Shown: positions 7,583-16,124 of the stretch, piece by piece
Layout: every line of letters starts with the position of its first letter
Numbering within the stretch: position 1 is the stretch's first letter
Assembly (NCBI GenBank): GCA_036514635.1
Contig: DATBWU010000239.1
Span: 1-47,011, forward strand
Length of the DNA stretch: 47,011 bases
Direction of reading: 5' to 3'
Origin: DASSFZ01 sp036514635
GTDB lineage: Bacteria > Chloroflexota > Anaerolineae > Fen-1058
The notes under the pieces: generated by a model
Seen by the model: only the letters and a program-made list of their open reading frames with translations
Told to the model about the DNA's origin: nothing
Databases searched by the model: none
Translations under genes and position numbers: made by a program

Positions 7583-10500
7583 GTGCCGCACAGCCCGACG
7601 CGCCTGTGCCGGATGAGCCGGAAGGCGCGCTCTACGATCTGGAGAGCCAAGACCAGCCGGCCCAGCTCGCCACCATCGCCAGATGGATGTCGATCCTGGC
7701 CGGCGTCATGGCCGGTGGTTACATCGTCGTGCTCGCCACAACGGGCGATGTACGTGTCTGGCCCGTTCTGCTCGTGTGCGCCGGCTTCTCGGCCACAGCG
7801 GCCGGTGTACAGCGCTACGCCCGGCATTTAGTGCAGGCCGTTTATCTGATCAGCATCGCCATCGCTGTAGGCATGGTTGGTGTGGCCGCCAGCGTCAAGG
7901 GATTTGACGGCCTCTTGATCGTCGGCACGCTGATACTCCCCGCGCTTTTCACCAGTCTCTTTCTAGCGCCCCGGCACGTGATGCGGCTTGCCCTTGTCTC
8001 CATTGGGGCTGCGGTGGCAGCCGATATCGTAGCCGGCCTTGCGCCGTGGCCGCGCTTCGATGCGAGTCGTGTGCCGGTCATCATTTGGCTGGCGCACGCC
8101 TGTGTCGGCAGCATTCTCATTTATCTCCTGGTCTCGGTGTTTAACAAACTCGATCGCGCCCGAAACGCCGCTCACCAACTGGCCCGCCAGCTGCGCCTGA
8201 TGTATGACACCAGCCGCCTGTTCAGCGGGGCGACCCGACTGGATGAGTTGCTCCAGATGGTGGCGGGCAACCTGGCGCGCATTCTGAATGCGGATCAGTG
8301 TATCATCGTACTGCGCGATCCAGAGACGGGTGAGCCTCGGCCCACCGCCACCAACGGCCCATATCACGATGTCTGTCGGAACCTGAAGCTTGACCCGGAT
8401 GAGCCGGCTGTGTCGCGCGTGATCATGGCACAGCGCGCGCCGGTCGTCCTTGATGACGTCTGGGCCTCGCCTCATGTCAGCCCGCGCCTTGCCGCCCTGT
8501 TTTCGACGCGGTCGTTGCTGGGTCTACCCTTGATCTATAAGGATGAGGTTCTGGGTGCGGTGTTGATCGGCGAATCGCGCCACCAGCGTCACTTTACACA
8601 GGAGAATATCGATCGTGTGTGGGGTCTGGTGCAGCAAGTCGCCGTTGAAATCGCCAGTGTGCAATCACGTGAGCGTGAGCGTCAGCAGATGACCGATCTG
8701 GCGATCCTCAACCGGGTTGGTGCGGCGGTGGCGGCCAGCCTCGACCCGGCTGAAGTCTGCCGCCTCATCGTCCAGGAGATCAGCCTGGCGGGCGGCTACG
8801 ATTGCGTCAGCGTGCACCTGTTGAAGGACGGCCAGCTATCTATTCAAGCGACGAGCGATCCACAAGCGCTGCGCGAGTTGCCGATCGAGAACGGCATTAT
8901 GGGGCGGGCCGCGCGCACCGGCCAGCCGATTCTGGTCAGCGATGTCCATGCCGATCCGGATTACCTCGAGGCCATCCCCGGCGTTCTCAGCGAAGCGTGT
9001 GTGCCGATCCGCCTCCGCGACGAGACGCTGGGGGTGATCAACCTGGAGGTGCGTGCACCGCGCGTACTGGGCACGCGCGACCTGAACCTGCTGGTAGCCA
9101 CGGCGGCGCAATTGGCTATTGCACTGCACAATGCGCGCCTGTTCGTCGAGACACAGCAGCACAACCTGGAATTGGAAGCCCTGCACGAGATCGAGCAGGC
9201 CATCGCGGCGCTCGACCTCGATCGCTGCCTGCGCACGGTGGCGGGCAGCGCGCGCTCGTTGGTGAACGCCCGGTTCTGCCACGTCTTCCTGACCGAGCCG
9301 GGCGGCTGGCGCTTGCGCGCGGCCAGCGGGCCATTAGAGGATCGTGTCGGCGAGTGGTTCCTGGCCGAGGGGCGTGGCCTGGTGGGTTGGTCGGCCGAAC
9401 ACCGCCAGACGGTCAACGTGCCGAACGTGCTGTCCGATCCGCGTTACTATGGCAGCATTGGCGATACACGCTCGGAAGTCGCCGTTCCGTTAGTGGTCGA
9501 TGACAAAGTGATCGGTGTGCTGGATGTGCAATCGGATCGGCTCGCGGCCTTCGGCCGGCATGAACAAGACCTGCTGGGCATGTTGGCCGTGGAAGCCGCC
9601 ATCGCCATCCACAACGCACGCCTGTTTGGATCCGAAAAACACAATCGGCAGGTGACGGAAACGCTGCTGGAAGTGACTCGCGCCCTGGATGGCACGCTCG
9701 ATCTGGATCGGCTGCTCGATCTGATTCTCGATCAGTTGCAGCGGTTGGTGCCCTACGTCAGTGGCCGCATCGCACTGCTGGACGAGCAGAGCAACCACTA
9801 CCTGTTGCGTGCCTGGCACGCCCTGCCGGACGCTGAACTGCGCAAGCCGTTGGTGTTGGACGTAGACACCATGCCGTCGATTCGGGCCGTGTGGTCATCC
9901 CGTCGCCCTTACCGTATCATCGACACACACGCTTGGCCCGAGTGGACTGGCTCCCCTGACGGCGACGACGTGCGCTCATGGCTGGGTTTGCCCTTAGTCC
10001 GCAATGAGCAGGTCATTGGCTTGTTGATGTTGACCCATACGCAGCCCGGCTTTTTCACCGACGAGCACGAGCGGCTGGCCGAAGCCTTCTCAATGCACGC
10101 GGCCATCGCGGTGGAAAACGCGCGCTTGCTTGACCAGGCTCGCCAGCAGGCCGAGCGCGAGCGCCTGGTGGGCAGCATCAGCAGCAAGATCAGCGCGTCG
10201 ATTCAGGTGGAGATGGTCCTGCAGACCGCCGCGGAGGGACTGGGCCGCGCCCTGGGGGTCTCGCGCTGCGTCATTCGCCTGGGCGCGGACCCCGATCATC
10301 TGCCGGTCGCCTACGAATTTTGCCGGCCCGGGGTTCCACCGCTCGGCAAAGGGCAGACGCAATATCTGCCGATGGTGTCCACGGCGTTGGCCAATCGCTG
10401 CACGGCGATTGACCTTGAACCGTGCGAATTGAATGGCGTGCCCGTGCTGTCCGGCATGGTGACCCCGATCTTCATTCGCAATCGCCTTGCCGGCATACTG

Positions 10501-12645
10501 GCGGTGCACCAGTGCGATCGCCCCCGCCGCTGGACCTCGGACGAGGTGGCCCTGCTGGAGGATATCAGCGCGCAACTGAGCATTGGCATCGACAATGCCG
10601 AGCTGTACCAGGATGCGACGCGCTCGTTGAGCGATCTGAACTTGCTGCACAGCATCGCCATGGCCGTCGCGTCTGCCGGCTCCTTGCCCGAGGCCGTCAA
10701 CCGCGTGGTGCATTCCGTTCACAAGGCCATGGGCCAGCCCTACGTTTCGCTGATGCTCGTCGACCCCGGCACATCCGAGCTGGTCGTCAGCGCGCTGGTG
10801 GGCTTCCCGGCCCACCTGCTGAACACCCGACTCGCGCCGGGACAAGGCATCACCGGCTGGGTGGCCCAACATGCGCAGCCGGTGTTGGTGCCCGATGTTC
10901 GGACCGACCCGCGCTACGTCGATCCGACCGGCCAGCACATCCGGCGCTCCGAATTGGCCGTCCCCCTCATCGCCGGGTCGCAGGTGGTGGGCGTGCTCAA
11001 CCTGGAGAGCGATCGGGTCGACGCCTTCACTGAAGCGGATATGCACTTGCTCGCCACACTCAGCAGCAACCTGACGATGATTATCAACAACCTGCGCCTG
11101 CTCGACGAAGTTCGCGCGGCGAACGTGCGCCTGCAGGAGCTGGACCGGCTCAAATCGCAATTCATCGCCAACGTCAGCCACGAGCTGCGCACGCCGCTGA
11201 ATGCTATCATCGGTTTCAGCGAAGTGCTGCTCGATGAGTTATCCGGCGCGCTGAACGACGACCAGCACGAGTTCGTCTCCAACATCCACTCGAGCGGCCG
11301 GCACCTGCTGGCGCTGATCAACGACGTGCTCGATCTGTCCAAGATCTACGCCGGCAAGCTGAAGCTCGATCTCCACCCGCTTCCACCGCATCAGGCCGTG
11401 CAAGCCGCGAAGTCGGTGGTCGATTACCTGTTCACCCGGAAAGGCCAGCGCTTCGTATTGGACCTGGAGCCGGACCTGCCGGAGGTGTCGGCGGATGAGT
11501 TCCGGCTGAAGCAGATCTTGATCAACCTGCTCAGCAACGCGTACAAGTTCTCGCCCGACGGCGGCTCGATCACCCTAATCATCCGGCGCTGCGACGAGGG
11601 CGTGCAGTTCACCGTGATCGATCAGGGCAACGGTATCCGGCCAGAAAACCATGACCTTATCTTCCAGGAGTTCGTCCAGTTGGAGGGCGGCCTGACGCGC
11701 TCGACGGAGGGCACCGGTTTGGGCCTGCCGATCACGCGCCGCCTGGTAGAGATGCACGGGGGGCGGATCTGGATCGAGAGCGACGGCATGCCGGGGCGAG
11801 GAGCGGCATTCCACTTCACCATTCCGATCGTGCCGGTTGAGCCGCCCGCGCGGCCCGTTCTGGTCAAGGACGATCGCCCGGCCGTGCTCATTGTCGAAGA
11901 CGATCCGCAGTTTGGTCACTTGCTGGCGCTGTACTTGAGCCAGGAGGGCTACCGGCCGATTCAGTGCGAGACGGGTCGAACGCTGATGGCCCTGGCCCAC
12001 GAAGCGCACCCGATACTGATCACACTCGATCTCTTGATGCCCGAACGCGATGGATGGACTTTGCTGCACGATCTGAAGAGCGATCCGGAAACGCAAGACA
12101 TCCCCGTGATCATCATTTCCGCGCTGGATCCCTCGGGCCAGGACATGGAGTCCGGCGCAGTGGAGTATCTGACCAAGCCGTTGGATCTCGCGGCGTTGCG
12201 AGACACGCTGCATCGCATCTATCCCGCGCCGAAGCGGGCCATGCAGCATGTCCTGGTGGTGGACGACGATCCACTCGTCGGCGAGCTGGTTGCGCTGATG
12301 CTGCCGCCGCCCGAATACGCCGTCACCACCGTCACCAGCGGCTCGGATGCGTTGATCGCCGTCCATCGCGCTACACCCGATGTGATCTTGCTCGACCTGC
12401 TGATGCCCGGCGTGAACGGCTATCAGTTCCTGGACCTTCTGCGCGCGGCCCCGGCCACCCACCAGGTCCCGGTGATCGTGATCACGGCCAAACACTTGGA
12501 CGATGCCGAGCTTCGGCGTCTGGGCGAGGCGACGCAGGCGGTGATTCGAAAAGGGGAACTGACGCGCCAATATTTGATCGAGGTGCTGCACCGATTGCGC
12601 CTGCCCGCCCGCTCGGAACCTATGGCCCTGGAGGCCGCGCTATGA
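7579..12645 (+). CDS. Six-GAF membrane hybrid histidine kinase with two receivers
   Basis: This 1688-residue protein has about six transmembrane helices at residues 37-190. Six GAF modules follow at roughly 220-365, 372-515, 527-685, 692-855, 859-1010 and 1017-1175. HisKA has phospho-acceptor His1201 in NVSHELRTPLNAIIGF, and HATPase_c ends near 1410 (N box LINLLSNAYKFS; G boxes DQGNGI and GTGLGL). Two receivers follow, with Asp1484 (LITLDLLMPE) and Asp1606 (VILLDLLMPG). The REC2 signature Lys lies in AVIRKGELT rather than a KP motif. GAF pockets may sense small molecules, redox or light; no ligand can be assigned. The stop overlaps the next start (ATGA). Confidence 0.95.
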   Translation: MSAAQPDAPVPDEPEGALYDLESQDQPAQLATIARWMSILAGVMAGGYIVVLATTGDVRVWPVLLVCAGFSATAAGVQRYARHLVQAVYLISIAIAVGMVGVAASVKGFDGLLIVGTLILPALFTSLFLAPRHVMRLALVSIGAAVAADIVAGLAPWPRFDASRVPVIIWLAHACVGSILIYLLVSVFNKLDRARNAAHQLARQLRLMYDTSRLFSGATRLDELLQMVAGNLARILNADQCIIVLRDPETGEPRPTATNGPYHDVCRNLKLDPDEPAVSRVIMAQRAPVVLDDVWASPHVSPRLAALFSTRSLLGLPLIYKDEVLGAVLIGESRHQRHFTQENIDRVWGLVQQVAVEIASVQSRERERQQMTDLAILNRVGAAVAASLDPAEVCRLIVQEISLAGGYDCVSVHLLKDGQLSIQATSDPQALRELPIENGIMGRAARTGQPILVSDVHADPDYLEAIPGVLSEACVPIRLRDETLGVINLEVRAPRVLGTRDLNLLVATAAQLAIALHNARLFVETQQHNLELEALHEIEQAIAALDLDRCLRTVAGSARSLVNARFCHVFLTEPGGWRLRAASGPLEDRVGEWFLAEGRGLVGWSAEHRQTVNVPNVLSDPRYYGSIGDTRSEVAVPLVVDDKVIGVLDVQSDRLAAFGRHEQDLLGMLAVEAAIAIHNARLFGSEKHNRQVTETLLEVTRALDGTLDLDRLLDLILDQLQRLVPYVSGRIALLDEQSNHYLLRAWHALPDAELRKPLVLDVDTMPSIRAVWSSRRPYRIIDTHAWPEWTGSPDGDDVRSWLGLPLVRNEQVIGLLMLTHTQPGFFTDEHERLAEAFSMHAAIAVENARLLDQARQQAERERLVGSISSKISASIQVEMVLQTAAEGLGRALGVSRCVIRLGADPDHLPVAYEFCRPGVPPLGKGQTQYLPMVSTALANRCTAIDLEPCELNGVPVLSGMVTPIFIRNRLAGILAVHQCDRPRRWTSDEVALLEDISAQLSIGIDNAELYQDATRSLSDLNLLHSIAMAVASAGSLPEAVNRVVHSVHKAMGQPYVSLMLVDPGTSELVVSALVGFPAHLLNTRLAPGQGITGWVAQHAQPVLVPDVRTDPRYVDPTGQHIRRSELAVPLIAGSQVVGVLNLESDRVDAFTEADMHLLATLSSNLTMIINNLRLLDEVRAANVRLQELDRLKSQFIANVSHELRTPLNAIIGFSEVLLDELSGALNDDQHEFVSNIHSSGRHLLALINDVLDLSKIYAGKLKLDLHPLPPHQAVQAAKSVVDYLFTRKGQRFVLDLEPDLPEVSADEFRLKQILINLLSNAYKFSPDGGSITLIIRRCDEGVQFTVIDQGNGIRPENHDLIFQEFVQLEGGLTRSTEGTGLGLPITRRLVEMHGGRIWIESDGMPGRGAAFHFTIPIVPVEPPARPVLVKDDRPAVLIVEDDPQFGHLLALYLSQEGYRPIQCETGRTLMALAHEAHPILITLDLLMPERDGWTLLHDLKSDPETQDIPVIIISALDPSGQDMESGAVEYLTKPLDLAALRDTLHRIYPAPKRAMQHVLVVDDDPLVGELVALMLPPPEYAVTTVTSGSDALIAVHRATPDVILLDLLMPGVNGYQFLDLLRAAPATHQVPVIVITAKHLDDAELRRLGEATQAVIRKGELTRQYLIEVLHRLRLPARSEPMALEAAL

Positions 12646-13799
12646 GCGATGGCATCGACCCCGCGGCGACTCAGGCCGCTGCCCCAACCGAACCGCCCGA
12701 CAAGCGCCCCGTCGCGCTGATCATCGAGGGCGATCCGGCGTTCAGCGATGCCCTGGCGCTTTGCCTGCGCCAGCAGGGTTACGAGCCGGTGCAGCCGCAT
12801 CGGGGTCAGGATGCCCGCGCTGCCGCCCGCGCGTTGCGCCCGGCGTTGATCGCGCTCGACCTGTTTCTGCCGGACGTGGATGGCTGGAGCGTGTTGCATC
12901 AACTGAAAAGCGATCCGCACACCCGCCGCGTACCGGTGCTGATTCTCTCGGATGCCACCCAGGCCGGCCCGGAAGGCTTTGGGCCGACGGCCTACCATCA
13001 CAAGCCGATCAGCCGCGCCCGCCTCGTCGAGACGATCACGCAGTTGATGCCGAGTGTCGATCGGCCTCCTCGCATCCTGATCGTCGATGACGATCCGTTC
13101 CTCGTCGAGATCGTGAGCAGTATGCTCCCGCCGCCGAAGTATCAGGTGCACACCGCAGCGAGCGCCGAGCAGGCCGTTCATCTGCTCCGCGCCGAATTAC
13201 CCGACCTGGTTCTGCTCGATCTGGTGATGCCGCAAGTCAGTGGACTGGAATTCCTGGAATCGCTGCGTGCCGATTCGCGCACGCGACACCTGCCGGTGCT
13301 GGTGCTGACGGCCAAGCACCTGTCACCTCAGGAGCAGGACGAGTTGAACCAGGGAGCGCAGATCGTGCTGACCAAAGGATCGTTTCAGACGGATCGTCTG
13401 GCCGAGAAGGTGCATTACTTGAAACGGGTGAGCGCGCTGACCGGTGCGGGCTACGCGGAAGCGCCGCATGTCGAGCCGTCGGGCGTCGGCGTGGATGTGA
13501 CGGAGTTCAAAGAGGATTTCCGGCGAGAAGCGCGCGAATGCTTGATCGCGCTGCGCACCGGCATCGAGCCGAACGCGCCTGCCGGCAATGAGCAGGCCCT
13601 GGACGGCGCACGGCGCGCGATGCACACTCTAAAAGGCATGGCGGCGACGATGGGCTATAGCCCGCTCAGCGAACTGGCCCGGCAGGCCGAGAACGTGTTA
13701 AGCCAGATGGTCAATGCCGAGGGACAGCCGGATGCCGCGCGCCTCGCCTCGCTGCGCGCGTTGTCCGATCAGATGGACAGTCTCATCGCCAGCTTCTAA
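12642..13799 (+). CDS. REC-REC-Hpt phosphorelay protein
   Basis: This 385-residue protein starts at ATG 12642 within the kinase stop. Receiver 1 (about 20-135) has phospho-acceptor Asp73 (IALDLFLPD), but its acidic pocket is EGD instead of two adjacent acids, so its phosphorylation may be weak. Receiver 2 (about 145-260) is canonical: DDD pocket and Asp193 in LLDLVMP. A C-terminal Hpt domain carries His328 in AMHTLKGMAATMGY. It probably takes phosphate from the giant kinase and passes it on. No DNA-binding domain is present. A small transposon-like element begins directly after the TAA stop. Confidence 0.93.
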   Translation: MSDGIDPAATQAAAPTEPPDKRPVALIIEGDPAFSDALALCLRQQGYEPVQPHRGQDARAAARALRPALIALDLFLPDVDGWSVLHQLKSDPHTRRVPVLILSDATQAGPEGFGPTAYHHKPISRARLVETITQLMPSVDRPPRILIVDDDPFLVEIVSSMLPPPKYQVHTAASAEQAVHLLRAELPDLVLLDLVMPQVSGLEFLESLRADSRTRHLPVLVLTAKHLSPQEQDELNQGAQIVLTKGSFQTDRLAEKVHYLKRVSALTGAGYAEAPHVEPSGVGVDVTEFKEDFRREARECLIALRTGIEPNAPAGNEQALDGARRAMHTLKGMAATMGYSPLSELARQAENVLSQMVNAEGQPDAARLASLRALSDQMDSLIASF

Positions 13800-13927
13800 G
13801 AGACTGTCTGAAAAGCAGGAGGATTGCAGCCGGATCGCCGACTCACTTGCCCCCGTAGCGAAGCGGAGTGGGGTTAGTCGGCATTTTGACCGGCTGAAGC
13901 CGGTGCCCCGGCTTTTCAGACAGCCTC
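13800..13927. mobile_element. MITE family A, copy 1 (128 bp)
   Basis: The ends are GAGACTGTCTGAAAAG (13800-13815) and CTTTTCAGACAGCCTC (13912-13927), inverted repeats differing at one base. The flanks are TAA at 13797-13799 (the stop codon of the REC-REC-Hpt gene) and TAA at 13928-13930, a plausible 3-bp TNA target duplication. No transposase frame lies inside, so it would be non-autonomous. TNA duplications are typical of some IS5-family groups. Confidence 0.75.
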
Positions 13928-13928
13928 T

Positions 13929-13979
13929 AAGGTAAGGTGACTGGCACTTTGATTTGAAGTGCCGCTCACCTGACTCCTT
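13929..13979. terminator. Hairpin between convergent genes
   Basis: AAGGTAAGGTGACTGGCACTT (arms given by ends: AAGGTAAGG to GGCACTT) at 13929-13949 faces AAGTGCCGCTCACCTGACTC plus CTT at 13957-13979. The stem is imperfect, with GGCACTT and GGTGA blocks paired and a loop around TGATTTG. There is no clear T-tract. Its place between a plus-strand and a minus-strand gene end suggests bidirectional termination. Confidence 0.45.
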
Positions 13980-13992
13980 GCCCTCGCGCTCA

Positions 13993-15261
13993 TCACCTCG
14001 GCATTTGCCGCAACGCGTCCAGTAACTTTGCCACTTCATCCAGCGTATTGTAGTGTGCTGCGCCGACGCGCGCCATGCCGCCGGACTGTTGCAAGCCCAG
14101 CCGCTCCATGATCGCCAGCGCATAGTAGTTGCCATCCCACACGTAGATGCCGTGTCCGGCCAGGTACTCCGCCACCTGGCGCGGCGATTTACCTTGCATT
14201 GTGAAAGACACCGTCGGCACGCGCCGATCCAGCCGATCGAGATCGGTGATGCCCCAAATCTTCAGCCCGTCGATCGACGACAACCCTTCGATCAGCGCCC
14301 GGCTCAATTGCGTCTCATAGTCCTTGATCGCCGTCATCGCCGTAACCAATTTATCCCGTCGGTTCCGCCCACTATTCACTGAAGACTGCTCACTGGCAAC
14401 CTGCTCCCCCAGCCACTCGAAATAGCGCAACGCGCCCAGCGTCCCCGTGATGCCTTCGTGATTCTGTGTGCCCGTCTCGAACTTGTCAGGCGGCTGATTC
14501 CCGGCCGGACGCACCTTGTAAGCAGGCAGGCGATCCAGCAGGTCGTATTTTCCGTACAGCGCGCCGACGTGCGGGCCGAAGAACTTGTACGCCGAGCAAG
14601 CCAGCAGGTCGCAGTCGAGATCGACCACGTCGATCGGCCCGTGCGGCGCGTACTGCACCGCATCGATGAATGCCAGCGCGCCGACCGCGTGCGCCATACC
14701 GATGATGGTCTTCACGTCGTTGATCGTGCCCACTGCGTTCGAGGCGTAGCCGGCGGCGACGACTTTCGTCCGCTCGGTGATCGCCGCTTCGAGCGAACCC
14801 AGGTCGAGCGTGCAGTCGCCGGGGTTCACGTCGACCCACTTCACGACTGCACCGCGCTCCTCCAGCGCCAGCCACGGCGCGATATTGGCATCGTGGTCGA
14901 GGCGCGTCACGACGATCTCGTCGCCAAGCCCCAACGTCCTGCCGACGGCACGGCTGATGCTGAATGCCAGTGTGGTCATATTCGGGCCAAACACAATCTC
15001 GTCGGGCGAGGCCGCGCCGAGGAAGTCGGTCATCGCCGCGTGCGCCTCGTGGAGGATCGCGTCGGAGCGCAGGCTGGTGGCGAACGCGCCGCCGTGGTTC
15101 GCGTTGTGGTGCAAGTAGTAGTCATTCACGGCGTCGATCACCTGGCGTGCCACCTGTGTGCCGCCGGGGTTGTCGAAGAAAATCGGCGTGCGGCCCCCCT
15201 CGATCTGGGCGAGCGACGGGAAGTGAGAGCGGACGGCCATCACGTCAAATGGATGGATCAT
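13993..15261 (-). CDS. Class V aminotransferase, VC1184-type cysteine desulfurase-like
   Basis: This 422-residue PLP enzyme has the opening VRSHFPSLAQ to IFFDNPGGTQVARQV and PLP-Lys context CSAYKFFGPHVGALYG, which match the VC1184 subfamily of cysteine desulfurase-like proteins. His and Asp ligands appear in RLDHDANIAPW and FIDAVQYAPHG. The reaction is unproven; Cys desulfurase or another beta-elimination is possible. A linker of about 16 residues (VASEQSSVNSGRNRRD) has no equivalent I know of in the family and matches an intergenic word repeat. AGGAG precedes ATG 15261. No iron-sulfur assembly genes are nearby. Confidence 0.87.
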   Translation of the reverse strand: MIHPFDVMAVRSHFPSLAQIEGGRTPIFFDNPGGTQVARQVIDAVNDYYLHHNANHGGAFATSLRSDAILHEAHAAMTDFLGAASPDEIVFGPNMTTLAFSISRAVGRTLGLGDEIVVTRLDHDANIAPWLALEERGAVVKWVDVNPGDCTLDLGSLEAAITERTKVVAAGYASNAVGTINDVKTIIGMAHAVGALAFIDAVQYAPHGPIDVVDLDCDLLACSAYKFFGPHVGALYGKYDLLDRLPAYKVRPAGNQPPDKFETGTQNHEGITGTLGALRYFEWLGEQVASEQSSVNSGRNRRDKLVTAMTAIKDYETQLSRALIEGLSSIDGLKIWGITDLDRLDRRVPTVSFTMQGKSPRQVAEYLAGHGIYVWDGNYYALAIMERLGLQQSGGMARVGAAHYNTLDEVAKLLDALRQMPR

Positions 15262-15294
15262 GGCATCTCCTAAATCAGATTGTCTTACTGCTCT

Positions 15295-15629
15295 GAGAGC
15301 ATTCGGTAACTCACCTTACGCAGTCGGGCAGGATTTTACCGCAGAGGGCGCGGAGAACGCAGAGATTTGCCAGGAAATCCACTCTGCGCACTCTGCGTTC
15401 TCGGCGGTAAAATGGTCTTTTGCGTAAGGTGAGTTCGGTAATTCGCAGGCAGCGCCCGGTGATGAATCACCGGGCTAAAAAGCGAAGCCTGCTGAAGCAG
15501 GCTGCTTGCCGCTTCAGCCGGATTGATCCGGCTTGTCTCGATTAGCCCGACGATTTTGCGAAGCACCCCGTAGCGCAGCGGAGTGGGCATCGTCGGGCGA
15601 TAGGCGCGAGACAATTACCGAATGCTCTC
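15295..15629. mobile_element. MITE family C, interrupted by a family B element
   Basis: The outer ends are GAGAGCATTCGGTAA (15295-15309) and AATTACCGAATGCTCTC (15613-15629). They are flanked by GCTCT on both sides (15290-15294 and 15630-15634), a 5-bp duplication. Removing the inner element and one copy of its 8-bp duplication restores a perfect 17-bp inverted end, GAGAGCATTCGGTAATT, and an element of about 203 bp. The interior holds several small palindromes (for example CCCGGTGATGAATCACCGGG) and no gene. Confidence 0.85.
15310..15433. mobile_element. MITE family B, copy 1 (124 bp), nested in family C
   Basis: The ends CTCACCTTACGCA (15310-15322) and TGCGTAAGGTGAG (15421-15433) are perfect inverted repeats. 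The flanks are TTCGGTAA at 15302-15309 and 15434-15441, a perfect 8-bp target duplication. The interior is the palindromic ACCGCAGAG...CTCTGCG core that recurs across the window. It has no coding capacity. Confidence 0.9.
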
Positions 15630-15723
15630 GCTCTGTGTGAGGCTTCACTGCCTACGGGGTGGTGGGAGGTGAGGACAGCACTTTAACCTGTGCTTGATGG
15701 GCGAGAAGATCAGGCATTGAGCC

Positions 15724-15990
15724 TCACCGCAGACGCATCACGAGTTTGGCGTGATCCAGTGAGATCACTTCGGGCAAGGGCCGGTCATCTCGTTCGATGA
15801 TCCTCACATCAAGCCCGACGTCAAACTGCTGCATGACCAGCGCTTCGGCAGTGTAGATCCGTTCGCGGTCTTCAGCGGTCGTTTTTTCTGTGATCAGCCA
15901 AATCTCAAATCCACCCTCTTGCCGATCCGCGTACAGGGCTTCGACAAACGGAAGATCGGTGAGCAGATTGTAGACTCCATGACCCCGCAC
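15724..15990 (-). CDS. Hypothetical protein, possibly N-terminally truncated
   Basis: This 88-residue frame from GTG 15990 begins VRGHGVYNLLTDLPFVEALY and ends ISLDHAKLVMRLR. It has an even, folded-looking composition and I do not recognise the family. The frame stays open upstream only as far as a TAG inside a perfect 12-bp palindrome (16010-16046), so the palindrome may have cut off an original N-terminus. No good ribosome-binding site precedes the GTG. It could be a remnant rather than a working gene. Confidence 0.45.
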   Translation of the reverse strand: MRGHGVYNLLTDLPFVEALYADRQEGGFEIWLITEKTTAEDRERIYTAEALVMQQFDVGLDVRIIERDDRPLPEVISLDHAKLVMRLR

Positions 15991-16009
15991 GTCAATTGCC
16001 GCAAATAAC

Positions 16010-16046
16010 CCTCCCGCAGGCTACACGCTTCGCTGCCTGCGGGAGG
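16010..16046. repeat. REP-like palindrome
   Basis: CCTCCCGCAGGC (16010-16021) and GCCTGCGGGAGG (16035-16046) are perfect 12-bp arms around a 13-nt loop. It lies between the 88-residue minus-strand frame and the FHA promoter, just upstream of the -35 box at 16058. Confidence 0.7.
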
Positions 16047-16057
16047 CTCTAAGAAGT

Positions 16058-16086
16058 TTGACAACGCCTTGCGATCTTCGTATACT
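16058..16086 (+). promoter_or_regulatory. Sigma70-type promoter for the FHA gene
   Basis: TTGACA (16058-16063), 17 bp, TATACT (16081-16086). The FHA start codon is at 16125, giving a leader of about 32 nt that includes AGGAG. Confidence 0.85.
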
Positions 16087-16124
16087 GCGCGCATCCAGGC
16101 AGTGACTCACCAGGAGAAACGGTC

